Translations under genes and position numbers: made by a program | Part shown: positions 1 to 5,859 of the stretch, piece by piece | How positions within the stretch are numbered: the stretch's first letter is position 1 | How the letters are laid out: the number at the start of each line of letters is the position of its first letter | NCBI GenBank assembly: GCA_017408625.1 | Contig: JAFQUG010000065.1 | Coordinates: 1-10,579 of the forward strand | From: Clostridia bacterium | GTDB lineage: Bacteria; Bacillota_A; Clostridia; Oscillospirales; CAG-272 | Direction of reading: 5' to 3' | Length of the DNA: 10,579 nt | Notes under the pieces: model-generated | Database searches by the model: none | The model's input: the letters and a program-made list of their open reading frames with translations, nothing else | What the model was told of the DNA's origin: nothing

Positions 1-12
1 CGCGCGCTCCGA

Positions 13-82
13 GTGAGCCGCGCGCCGCATTCGGAAGCCTCTCTCCGCTACGCTCCGTTCGGCTTCCGAATGCGTTTCTCAC
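13..82. repeat. Palindromic repeat at left edge
   Basis: A perfect 13-base inverted repeat (GCATTCGGAAGCC at 27-39, complement at 61-73) encloses a 21-base loop. A weaker outer pair, GTGAG at 13-17 with CTCAC at 78-82, flanks it. The arms begin with GCATTC and the loop has a CCGCTACGCTCCG core, so it resembles the hairpins near 1305, 4376 and 5565, but it is too diverged to place firmly in that family. It has no T-tract, so it is not a typical terminator. It may extend past the window edge. Confidence 0.6.
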
Positions 83-86
83 ACAA

Positions 87-128
87 TGCAAAAGTGTTTA
101 CAATCCTCTTGCACAATTGTTTACAATC
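87..128. repeat. Two-copy 23-base tandem repeat
   Basis: A 19-base unit at 87-105 recurs at 110-128 with 17 of 19 identical bases, a period of 23. Both copies end in TGTTTACAATC, and the second contains ATTGT-TT-ACAAT, a short dyad. A spacing of about two helical turns suits a two-site operator, but no promoter lies right next to it; the promoter of the following gene is about 110 bases downstream. The binding protein, if any, is unknown. Confidence 0.5.
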
Positions 129-131
129 TTG

Positions 132-164
132 CTGTTGACAGGGGACGTCGCCCCCTACCGACAG
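132..164. repeat. Possible small GC-rich hairpin
   Basis: CTGTTG at 132-137 can pair with CGACAG at 159-164 with one G-T wobble, and GGGG at 141-144 can pair with the C run at 151-155. The segment ends in CCCCCTACCG, similar to the CCCCTACGA end of the hairpin at 6974-6992, so the two may be degenerate members of one intergenic repeat type. The case is weak. I see nothing else in 165-235. Confidence 0.25.
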
Positions 165-235
165 ACGGTTTGCATATCCGTGGAGCATTCGCTGTTTGCG
201 GCAATGATGTCCCCCGAAATAAATCAAAATTGTCC

Positions 236-264
236 TTGTATTTGTGCCCGCTTCGTGCTATAAT
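236..264 (+). promoter_or_regulatory. Sigma-A promoter of the radical SAM gene
   Basis: The -35 element TTGTAT (236-241) and the -10 element TATAAT (259-264) are 17 bases apart. TG one base before the -10 makes it an extended -10. The likely start site is about 25 bases before the start codon at 298, giving a short leader. Confidence 0.75.
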
Positions 265-297
265 GGGGTATATCAAAAAGAAAGGAGCGGCTTTGAT

Positions 298-1125
298 ATG
301 TACGCACGCGTTTACGTGGAGATCACCAACATCTGCAATATGGCCTGCTCCTTTTGCCACGGGCACAGTCGCGCACCGCGCCGCATGAGCGAGGAGGAGT
401 TTTCCCGCGTGCTGGACGCGCTGCAGGGACAGACCAACTTCGTGTATTATCACCTGATGGGCGAGCCGCTGACGCATCCCGACCTGCCCCGATTCCTGCG
501 CATGGCCAAGGAACGCGGATTCCGTTCGGTCATTACCACCAACGGCACGCTGTTAGGCAAACGCAAGGACGAGATCATTGCAGCCGCGCCGCACAAGGTC
601 AGCATTTCGGTGCACAGCTTTGAACAGGGCAGCGACCGCGCCTTTGACGCCTATCTTGCAAACATCACCGACTTTGCCGATGCCGCCTCGCGCGCGGGCA
701 TTATTGTGGTATTCCGCTTGTGGAACAAGGGCTTTGACGGCGGCAGAAACGCGCGCATCGAACAATTCTTACGCGAGCACTTTGACGGAGAATGGGCAGA
801 AAACACGCGCGGCATCCGCATCCGCGACAAGCTGCACCTGGAGTGGGGAGACCGCTTTACCTGGCCGGACAAGGACGCCCCCGCGCAGGGCGACGAGGTC
901 TTTTGCTACGGCCTTGGCGACCATTTCGGTATTCTCGCAGACGGCTCTGTCGTCCCCTGCTGCATGGACAGCAACGGCATCATCACGCTGGGCAACGTGT
1001 TCACAGAGCCCCTCTCGGACATTCTCTCCTCGCCCCGCGCCCGCGCCATGACCGACGGCTTTGCCTGTCGCCGCGCCTCGGAGGACCTGTGCCGCAGGTG
1101 CGCGTATGCACAGAGGTTTGTTTGA
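298..1125 (+). CDS. Radical SAM/SPASM domain protein
   Basis: This 275-residue protein is a radical SAM enzyme: it should bind a [4Fe-4S] cluster and cleave S-adenosylmethionine to a 5'-deoxyadenosyl radical in the cytoplasm. The cluster motif CxxxCxxC is C13, C17, C20 near the N-terminus; MGEPL at 54-58 matches the SAM-binding GGE-type motif, and TTNGT at 80-84 is typical. The C-terminus has a SPASM-like cysteine set (C203, C221, C222, C257, C265, C268) for auxiliary clusters. SPASM proteins often mature peptides or act as anaerobic sulfatase-maturating enzymes, but no precursor peptide or sulfatase lies next to it, so the substrate is unknown. The start is ATG 298, because AAAGGAG (281-287) is 10 bases upstream; a longer frame opens at 244 but lies over the promoter. 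The gene is monocistronic, with its own promoter and terminator. Confidence 0.88.
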   Translation: MYARVYVEITNICNMACSFCHGHSRAPRRMSEEEFSRVLDALQGQTNFVYYHLMGEPLTHPDLPRFLRMAKERGFRSVITTNGTLLGKRKDEIIAAAPHKVSISVHSFEQGSDRAFDAYLANITDFADAASRAGIIVVFRLWNKGFDGGRNARIEQFLREHFDGEWAENTRGIRIRDKLHLEWGDRFTWPDKDAPAQGDEVFCYGLGDHFGILADGSVVPCCMDSNGIITLGNVFTEPLSDILSSPRARAMTDGFACRRASEDLCRRCAYAQRFV

Positions 1126-1131
1126 AAATGC

Positions 1132-1159
1132 AAGGACTCCCCGCGGGGAGTCCTTTTTT
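1132..1159 (+). terminator. Rho-independent terminator after the radical SAM gene
   Basis: Perfect 12-base inverted arms (1132-1155, AAGGACTCCCCG and its complement), followed by a run of T to 1159. It begins 6 bases after the TGA at 1123-1125. Confidence 0.93.
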
Positions 1160-1178
1160 GCACTTCCGTCTTAGCCAA

Positions 1179-1522
1179 AGAGCATCCAAAGGGTGCATCT
1201 CACCCACCGCAACCGCGTCATTGAAGCTCGCGCTACTCGTTTCAATTCCGCTGCGGTCCCCCTTCTCCAGCCAATGTCGTTCAGTTAAGAAAACACGGTG
1301 CGCCCCCGCCCCCAAGATCCTTCGCGGCGCATTCCCGTTTTTGTCATTCTCGAGCGAAGCGAAGAATCTTAAAAACGGGAATGCTTGCTCGAGGATGACG
1401 GGGGGCGGGATTGCAATTCCTTAACTTAATGACATTGGCTCTCCAACGGAAGGTAATCGCGAATACTTGGAGCGATGAACTGACGCGGTTGCGGTGGGTG
1501 AGATGCCCCCTTTGGACGCTCT
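1179..1522. repeat. 344-base inverted-repeat element, MITE-like
   Basis: The terminal 42 bases (1179-1220) are the inverse of 1481-1522 with two mismatches; the inner 20 bases (1201-1220 against 1481-1500) match perfectly. A second pair, 1269-1289 against 1420-1440, also matches with two mismatches, while the stretch between these pairs is diverged. The similarity stops abruptly at 1179 and 1522. The whole thing can fold into one long cruciform with another palindrome (1305-1409) at its tip. There is no transposase or credible reading frame inside, so a non-autonomous mobile element or a decayed insertion is the likely reading. No clear target duplication was found. It fills most of the 455-base gap between the terminator at 1159 and azlC. 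Confidence 0.75.
1305..1409 (-). repeat. Nested palindromic repeat, copy A
   Basis: The outer arms are CCCGCCCCC (1305-1313) and its complement (1401-1409). The inner arms are GCATTCCCGTTTTT (1329-1342) and a perfect complement (1371-1384). The loop at 1343-1370 carries the core GTCATTCTCGAGCGAAGCG followed by AAGAATCTT. The same layout occurs at 4376-4468 and 5565-5677 in the opposite orientation. This copy lies at the centre of the larger inverted repeat 1179-1522. Confidence 0.85.
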
Positions 1523-1550
1523 AAACCGTATTGCATTCCCGTACAAAGCC

Positions 1551-1579
1551 TTGACAAATCCATTTTCGCGCATTATAAT
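1551..1579 (+). promoter_or_regulatory. Consensus sigma-A promoter of azlCD
   Basis: TTGACA (1551-1556) and TATAAT (1574-1579) with a 17-base spacer are a perfect consensus pair. It starts 29 bases after the end of the inverted-repeat element at 1522 and 36 bases separate the -10 from the azlC start codon. No operator or attenuator is evident between it and azlC. Confidence 0.88.
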
Positions 1580-1614
1580 ATTCCATATACTTATTTTCCC
1601 AAGGAACCATCGTT

Positions 1615-2331
1615 ATGAAACTCTTTCTTCGGGGATTGCGTTCGGGCATTCCCATCGGTCTTGGATACCTTTCGGTATCTTTTTCGTTCGGCATCATGGC
1701 CATTTCCATGGGCTTTACCTGGTGGCAGGCGGTCGTCATTTCCATGACTACCGTAACCTCGGCAGGCCAGCTTGCCGCGCTTGACATTATGATCTCCCCC
1801 GGGCAGTACGCCGCCATGCTGATCTCTCAGCTGACCGTCAACGTCCGTTATTCCTTCATGTCTATCTCGCTCTCGCAAAAGGTCACCGAAAAATTCACGG
1901 GGATCAAGCGTTGGCTGCTCGGCTTTTTCATGACCGACGAGATCTTTGCCGTGGCTGCGGCTGAGGACGAGGTTGACCCCAAGTTCTTCGCGGGGCTTTC
2001 TGTCATTCCCTATATTGGCTGGGCGCTTGGCACGCTGCTGGGAGCACTGGTAGGCAACGTGCTGCCTGCCATGGTCATGAGCGCGCTTTGTCTTGCCATT
2101 TACGGGATGTTTCTTGCCATTGTCGCCCCCGTCGCGCGCAAATCGCGAGCGGTGCTGGCGGTCGTGGGCATTGCCGGACTTTTGCATTGCGTCTTTTATT
2201 TCGTTCCCCGGCTTTCCCAAAACGTCTCCTCGGGCATCTCAATCTCGGTCTGTGCCATCGCGGCGGCTGTGCTGGGTGCGCTTCTCTTCCCTGTCCGGGA
2301 TGAGAATGAGGACAAGGAGGTGGCCAAGTGA
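1615..2331 (+). CDS. azlC: AzlC-family branched-chain amino acid exporter, large subunit
   Basis: This 238-residue protein is the large subunit of the AzlCD exporter, which in Bacillus subtilis confers 4-azaleucine resistance by pushing branched-chain amino acids and analogues out of the cell. It is strongly hydrophobic, with several membrane segments (for example about 13-33, 127-150, 152-172, 180-197 and 207-225). Family features are seen: SAGQLAALDIM at 49-59, NVRYSFMSISLS at 76-87 and MTDEIFAVA at 106-114. Length is typical for the family. The ATG at 1615 has AAGGA nine bases upstream. Its stop overlaps the GTG start of azlD by 4 bases, so the two are translationally coupled. The C-terminal tail is charged. 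The exported substrate is inferred from the family and could be another amino acid. Confidence 0.92.
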   Translation: MKLFLRGLRSGIPIGLGYLSVSFSFGIMAISMGFTWWQAVVISMTTVTSAGQLAALDIMISPGQYAAMLISQLTVNVRYSFMSISLSQKVTEKFTGIKRWLLGFFMTDEIFAVAAAEDEVDPKFFAGLSVIPYIGWALGTLLGALVGNVLPAMVMSALCLAIYGMFLAIVAPVARKSRAVLAVVGIAGLLHCVFYFVPRLSQNVSSGISISVCAIAAAVLGALLFPVRDENEDKEVAK

Positions 2332-2645
2332 AAGCCTTTTGGATCTATCTGCTCATCTTAGCGGGTTCGACCTACCTCATCCGCGCCATTCCCTTTGCGG
2401 CACTGCGCAAAAAGATCAACAACCGCTTTGTCAAATCTTTCCTTTACTATATCCCCTACGCCGTGCTCTCAGCCATGACGCTGCCTGCCGCGTTTTACGC
2501 CACGGGCAACGTGATCTCGGGTGCAGTCGGCCTTGTGGTGGGCGGCATTTTCGCCTACATGGGCAAGGGCTTGACGCTTGTGGCCGTCGTTTCCTGCGCG
2601 GCAGCCTTCCTGACCGAGTGCGTTTTATTCCTGATCCCACACTGA
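2328..2645 (+). CDS. azlD: AzlD-family transporter small subunit
   Basis: This 105-residue membrane protein is the small partner of AzlC, and both are needed for export. The segments STYLIRAIPF at 14-23 and YYIPYAVLSAM at 40-50 are characteristic, and there are about three to four hydrophobic helices (1-20, 38-58, 62-80, 83-103). It starts with GTG at 2328 inside the azlC stop (GTGA overlap) and has a strong AAGGAGG (2314-2320) at suitable spacing. Order and overlap are the usual azlC-azlD arrangement, which supports both calls. Confidence 0.92.
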   Translation: MKAFWIYLLILAGSTYLIRAIPFAALRKKINNRFVKSFLYYIPYAVLSAMTLPAAFYATGNVISGAVGLVVGGIFAYMGKGLTLVAVVSCAAAFLTECVLFLIPH

Positions 2646-2676
2646 TACAATACATTCATTGATTACGGAGGTTATC

Positions 2677-3027
2677 ATGCAAGAACAAGAACAACTGCAG
2701 CAAGAGCAACAGCAAAAACCCGTTCCCCCCAAGAAAAAGAAAAAGGACAATCCCCTGGGCATTATTATAGTCGTCTGTATTTCGGTTCTGGCCGTTTCCA
2801 TGTTCCCGATCTGGTTTGTAAAATACTCCGACGGTGCAACGCGCCTGATCACTCCCGTCACCACGTGGGTGTTCACTAAGACGGAGGAGGTCGTGATGGA
2901 CAACGGCGAATACCGTGTCTACAAGCCCGACGTGGATGTGTATTTCATTCCCAACAACTTCAAGTCCTACGAGGAGCTGCTTCTGATCAAACAACAACGC
3001 CAGGCACAGCAGCAGCCCCAGGAATAA
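2677..3027 (+). CDS. Small single-pass membrane protein, function unknown
   Basis: I do not recognise this 116-residue protein. Residues 1-14 are very rich in Q and E, residues 19-23 are five lysines, and 27-48 form one hydrophobic helix. A soluble part (49-104) contains EYRVYKPDVDVYFIPNNF (79-96), and the C-terminus (106-116) is again Q-rich. By the positive-inside rule the lysine patch puts the N-terminus in the cytoplasm and the C-terminal part outside. The ATG at 2677 is chosen because GGAGG (2667-2671) is 5 bases upstream; a TTG at 2659 keeps the frame open but would lie before that site. It follows azlD by 31 bases and ends before the terminator at 3038, so it is probably the third gene of the azlCD transcript. 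A role in transport is possible but unsupported. Confidence 0.75.
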   Translation: MQEQEQLQQEQQQKPVPPKKKKKDNPLGIIIVVCISVLAVSMFPIWFVKYSDGATRLITPVTTWVFTKTEEVVMDNGEYRVYKPDVDVYFIPNNFKSYEELLLIKQQRQAQQQPQE

Positions 3028-3037
3028 GTTTTTCAGC

Positions 3038-3061
3038 AAAAGCACCCCTTCGGGTGCTTTT
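3038..3061 (+). terminator. Rho-independent terminator of the azlCD transcript
   Basis: AAAAGCACCC (3038-3047) pairs perfectly with GGGTGCTTTT (3052-3061) around a CTTC tetraloop. It begins 10 bases after the TAA at 3025-3027. The T-run is short because the arm itself supplies it. Confidence 0.85.
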
Positions 3062-3088
3062 ACCTTTGCGCATTTTCCCGTTTTCCTA

Positions 3089-3117
3089 TTGCATTTTGCC
3101 ATTTGGCGTGATATAAT
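3089..3117 (+). promoter_or_regulatory. Sigma-A promoter of the aminotransferase gene
   Basis: TTGCAT (3089-3094) and TATAAT (3112-3117) are 17 bases apart, with TG one base before the -10 (extended -10). It sits 36 bases before the start codon at 3154, just after the terminator at 3061. Confidence 0.78.
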
Positions 3118-3153
3118 AAAGGTTAATAGATTTTTTCCAAGAAAGGCAATCTT

Positions 3154-4365
3154 ATGGACTACCGTTTTTCCGATCACATCGCGGGTATGAAGCCCAGCGC
3201 GATTCGTGAGATCCTCAAAGCCCCCGCAGATGCAGAGACCATCTCGTTTGCTGCCGGCAACCCCTCTCCCGAATCCTTCCCCGTTTCCGAGTTGGCGCGA
3301 CTCTCCGCTGATATTTTTGAGCATCAATCCACTCTGGCGTTGCAGTACGGCGCGACCGATGGCTATCCCCCCTTGCGTGCAGCCGTAGCCAAATGGCAAA
3401 AGGAGCGATGGCAGATCGGTAAATTCGCCGACGAGGGCTACGCCTTCAACGACACCACGTTGATCGTCAGCGGCGGCACACAGGGAATTGAGCTTGCCTG
3501 CCGCGTGCTTTGTAACCCCGGCGAGGCGGTCATTTGCGAGGATCCCTCCTTTATCGGCGCACTCAACGCATTCCGCTCGGCGGGCATGCGCACGGTGGGC
3601 GTGCCCATGAACAACTGCGGCATTGATGTGGATGCTCTGGAGCAGACCATCATCGCCAACCCCGACGCGCACCTGCTCTACGTCATCCCCACCTTCCAGA
3701 ACCCCATGGGGCTTTCCTGGACGCCGGAGGTCAGAGAAAAGGTTTACGCGCTTGCAAAGAAATACGGCATTCTGATCTTGGAAGACAACCCCTACGGCGA
3801 GACCCGCTTTGCCGGAGAGGAGTTGCCTACGCTCAAGAGCATGGACACCGAGGGCATCGTCATCTACTGCTCCACCTTCTCCAAGGTGCTTTCAGCCGGC
3901 ATGAGAGTCGGTTTCGTGGTCGCTCCCGAGCAGATCGCCTCCAAAATGGTGATCGTCAAGCAGACCGAGGACGTGCACACCAACCTCTTCTTCCAGATGC
4001 TTTGCCACAGATATATTACCGAGTGCGACCTGTACGCGCACATCGACCACATCAAGGACATCTACCGCCGCAAGTGCACGCTCATGCTTGACTGCCTTGC
4101 ACGCGAATTGCCCGACGCCATTTCCTACACCAAGCCCGAGGGCGGTCTCTTTATCTGGTGCACGCTGCCCGACGGCATTGACAGCATGGAGTTTGTCCGC
4201 GCATGCAAGGCAAAAAAGCTGCTTGTTGTGCCCGGTGCGACCTTCAACTGCGATCAGGACGCCCCCTCCAACGGCTTCCGCATCAATTTCTCCACCCCCT
4301 CGGACGAGCAGATCGTCGAGGGCTGCGCAAGACTTGGCGCAGTGGCAAGACAGTTTCTTCAGTAA
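3154..4365 (+). CDS. PLP-dependent aminotransferase, class I/II (MocR/2-aminoadipate type)
   Basis: This 403-residue cytosolic enzyme transfers an amino group between an amino acid and a 2-oxo acid using pyridoxal phosphate. Fold type I landmarks are present: SGGTQGIELACR (phosphate-binding region), N183 in FQNPMG, D211 and Y214 in EDNPYGE, the Schiff-base lysine K244 in STFSKVLSAGMRVG, and R376 in NGFRINFS, which binds the substrate carboxylate. The N-terminal SFAAGNPSPESFP and LQYGATDGYPPLR resemble the aminotransferase half of MocR regulators and the LysN/2-aminoadipate aminotransferase group, but there is no N-terminal DNA-binding domain. Substrates of this group include aromatic, branched-chain and aminoadipate compounds, so the exact one is open. 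The ATG at 3154 follows an AAAGG site. The gene has its own promoter; no clear terminator follows, only repeat copy B. Confidence 0.9.
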   Translation: MDYRFSDHIAGMKPSAIREILKAPADAETISFAAGNPSPESFPVSELARLSADIFEHQSTLALQYGATDGYPPLRAAVAKWQKERWQIGKFADEGYAFNDTTLIVSGGTQGIELACRVLCNPGEAVICEDPSFIGALNAFRSAGMRTVGVPMNNCGIDVDALEQTIIANPDAHLLYVIPTFQNPMGLSWTPEVREKVYALAKKYGILILEDNPYGETRFAGEELPTLKSMDTEGIVIYCSTFSKVLSAGMRVGFVVAPEQIASKMVIVKQTEDVHTNLFFQMLCHRYITECDLYAHIDHIKDIYRRKCTLMLDCLARELPDAISYTKPEGGLFIWCTLPDGIDSMEFVRACKAKKLLVVPGATFNCDQDAPSNGFRINFSTPSDEQIVEGCARLGAVARQFLQ

Positions 4366-4375
4366 TTTCACCTTG

Positions 4376-4468
4376 CCCTGTCATCCTCGAGCGAGCATTC
4401 CGGTCAAGATTCTTCGCTGCGCTCAAGAATGACAGACCGGAATGCGACGCGAAGGATCTTGGGCAGGG
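4376..4468 (+). repeat. Nested palindromic repeat, copy B
   Basis: Outer arms CCCTG (4376-4380) and CAGGG (4464-4468); inner arms GCATTCCGGTC (4395-4405) and a perfect complement (4435-4445). The loop has the core AAGATTCTTCGCTGCGCTCA followed by AGAATGACA. It has the same layout as copies A and C, but its arms after GCATTCC differ (GGTC) and are changed on both sides so pairing is kept. It fills most of the 144-base gap between the aminotransferase gene and trpS. Confidence 0.85.
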
Positions 4469-4509
4469 TCGCAAAAGTATAAATTTCTTTACCGAAAGGA
4501 TTGTATATC

Positions 4510-5511
4510 ATGTTTCAGAATCAAAAGGTTTCTTATTCCGGCGTTCAGCCCAGCGGTAATTTGACCATTGGCAATTACCTGGGCGCGCTGCGTAATTTTT
4601 CCACATACTCCGAGGACTACAAGTGCCTTTACTGCGTGGTGGACCAGCACGCCATTACCGTGCGCCAGGTACCCGCAGATCTGCGCCGCCGCACCTACGA
4701 GACGCTTGCGCTTTACATGGCTTGCGGCCTTGACCCCGAAAAGACCACACTTTACGTACAGTCGCACGTGCACGAGCACACCGAGCTTGCATGGATCTTA
4801 AACTGCTTTACCATGTTCGGTGAGCTTTCGCGCATGACCCAGTTCAAGGACAAGAGTGCCAAGCACGCAGACAACATCAACGCAGGCCTTTTCACCTACC
4901 CCGTGCTCATGGCGTCCGACATTCTGCTCTATCAGACCGACGTTGTACCCGTAGGCATTGACCAGAAGCAGCACGTTGAGCTTTGCCGCGACATTGCGAC
5001 CCGCTTCAACGCCCTCTATCCCGATACCTTTACCATTCCCGAGCCCATCGTTTCCAAGTCGGGCATGAAGATCATGTCTCTCTCCGAGCCCACCAAGAAG
5101 ATGAGCAAATCGGACGAGAACCCCAACGCGGTGGTCTACATCCTGGACGACAAGGACACCATTATCCGCAAGTTCAAAAGAGCTGTGACCGACTCGGATA
5201 CCGAGGTGCGCTTCGCTCCCGGTAAGGACGGCATCAACAACCTCATGTCCATCTACGCTTGCTTTACCGGCAAGAGCATGGAGGAGATCGAGGCCGAGTT
5301 TGCGGGCAAGGGATACGGCGACTTCAAGCTGGCGGTCGGTGAGACCTGCGCGGACGCACTCGCTCCCGTGCAGCAGAGATTTGCGCAGTACATGAGCGAC
5401 AAGGCAGGCCTTGAAGCTCAGATGAAGAAGGGTGCCGAGGAGGCCTCCTACATCGCACGCCGCACGCTCTCCAAGGTGGAAAAGAAGCTGGGATTCGTAC
5501 AGCTCAGATAA
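4510..5511 (+). CDS. trpS: Tryptophan--tRNA ligase
   Basis: This 333-residue cytosolic enzyme charges tRNA-Trp with tryptophan using ATP and is essential for translation. It is a class Ic synthetase: the HIGH-like motif is in PSGNLTIGNYLGAL (14-27, TIGN at 19-22), and the KMSKS loop is K197-S201. MASDILLY (134-141) and GIDQKQH (149-155) form the tryptophan/ATP pocket, as in bacterial TrpS. Length is normal for the family. The ATG at 4510 is the start because GAAAGGA (4494-4500) lies nine bases upstream; the in-frame TTG at 4501 touches that site. The 144-base upstream gap is mostly repeat copy B. A TATAAA at 4478-4483 could be a -10 but has no convincing -35. There is no room for, and no sign of, a T-box leader. 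Confidence 0.96.
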   Translation: MFQNQKVSYSGVQPSGNLTIGNYLGALRNFSTYSEDYKCLYCVVDQHAITVRQVPADLRRRTYETLALYMACGLDPEKTTLYVQSHVHEHTELAWILNCFTMFGELSRMTQFKDKSAKHADNINAGLFTYPVLMASDILLYQTDVVPVGIDQKQHVELCRDIATRFNALYPDTFTIPEPIVSKSGMKIMSLSEPTKKMSKSDENPNAVVYILDDKDTIIRKFKRAVTDSDTEVRFAPGKDGINNLMSIYACFTGKSMEEIEAEFAGKGYGDFKLAVGETCADALAPVQQRFAQYMSDKAGLEAQMKKGAEEASYIARRTLSKVEKKLGFVQLR

Positions 5512-5564
5512 GCAAATAAAGGGGACCTTTGCAAAAACAAATTCATTAAGGTAAGAAACAATAA

Positions 5565-5677
5565 ATTACCCCGCCCCTGTCATCCTCGAGCAAGCATTCC
5601 CATTTTTAAGATTCTTCGCTTCGCTCAAGAATGACAAAAATGGGAATGCGCCGCGAAGGATCTTGGGGCGGGGTAAT
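5565..5677 (+). repeat. Nested palindromic repeat, copy C
   Basis: Outer arms ATTACCCCGCCCC (5565-5577) and a perfect complement (5665-5677); inner arms GCATTCCCATTTTT (5594-5607) and a perfect complement (5636-5649). The loop (5608-5635) reads AAGATTCTTCGCTTCGCTCA followed by AGAATGAC. It is the most symmetrical of the three copies. It lies in the 348-base gap between trpS and the XRE regulator, together with the TTGCAA array and the promoter. The rest of that gap (5512-5564 and 5678-5748) shows no other clear signal, and no good trpS terminator. Confidence 0.88.
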
Positions 5678-5748
5678 AGTTTCCGATCCCAATGGTATTG
5701 TTTTGCAAAAAAGGTTCCCTTTTCGCGCATTTTTTGCCGATTTTGCCC

Positions 5749-5810
5749 TTGCAACCGGCAGTTGCAACCCCAAGTTGACAAATTGCAAGGCCGAATTGGT
5801 AGACTGCAAC
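5749..5810. promoter_or_regulatory. TTGCAA motif array, candidate operators
   Basis: Four near-identical motifs occur: TTGCAAC at 5749 and 5762, TTGCAAG at 5783 and CTGCAAC at 5804. The copy at 5762 sits in the perfect palindrome GTTGCAAC. The last three are exactly 21 bases apart (two helical turns) and the last overlaps the -35 region of the regulator promoter. This placement fits repressor binding, possibly autoregulation by the gene that follows. No such site is established; this is inferred from spacing only. Confidence 0.4.
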
Positions 5811-5828
5811 CCAAAAAACTGCTACAAT
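5800..5828 (+). promoter_or_regulatory. Promoter of the XRE regulator gene
   Basis: TACAAT (5823-5828) is preceded by TG one base upstream (extended -10), and TAGACT (5800-5805) lies 17 bases upstream as a weak -35. The -10 ends 31 bases before the start codon at 5860. A TTGACA at 5775-5780 is too far from this -10 to be its partner. Confidence 0.6.
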
Positions 5829-5859
5829 AAAGGCACAAAAACACAAGTGAGGTGCGATT

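Noticed and set aside
135..140. TTGACA as a -35 element
   Set aside because: No -10-like sequence at 16-18 bases downstream; the sequence there is GC-rich.
792..1424. Plus-strand open frame of 210 residues running past the terminator
   Set aside because: It overlaps the radical SAM gene in another frame, crosses a strong terminator and continues into the palindromic element; its composition is R/P/H-rich and not protein-like.
2656..3672. Minus-strand open frame of 338 residues
   Set aside because: It lies antisense to the small membrane protein gene and the aminotransferase, has low-complexity leucine/phenylalanine runs that mirror the Q-rich codons opposite, and has no recognisable domain or ribosome binding site.
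4366..4509. T-box riboswitch ahead of trpS
   Set aside because: Common for this gene in Bacillota, but the gap is only 144 bases, is mostly filled by repeat copy B, and no T-box sequence or antiterminator/terminator pair is seen.
5565..5677. Repeat copy C as the terminator of trpS
   Set aside because: The outer stem is long and GC-rich but is followed by TAATAG without a T-tract, and the same element occurs where it cannot serve as a terminator (inside 1179-1522).
1305..5677. CRISPR array
   Set aside because: The three repeats are kilobases apart with genes between them, so there are no regular spacers.
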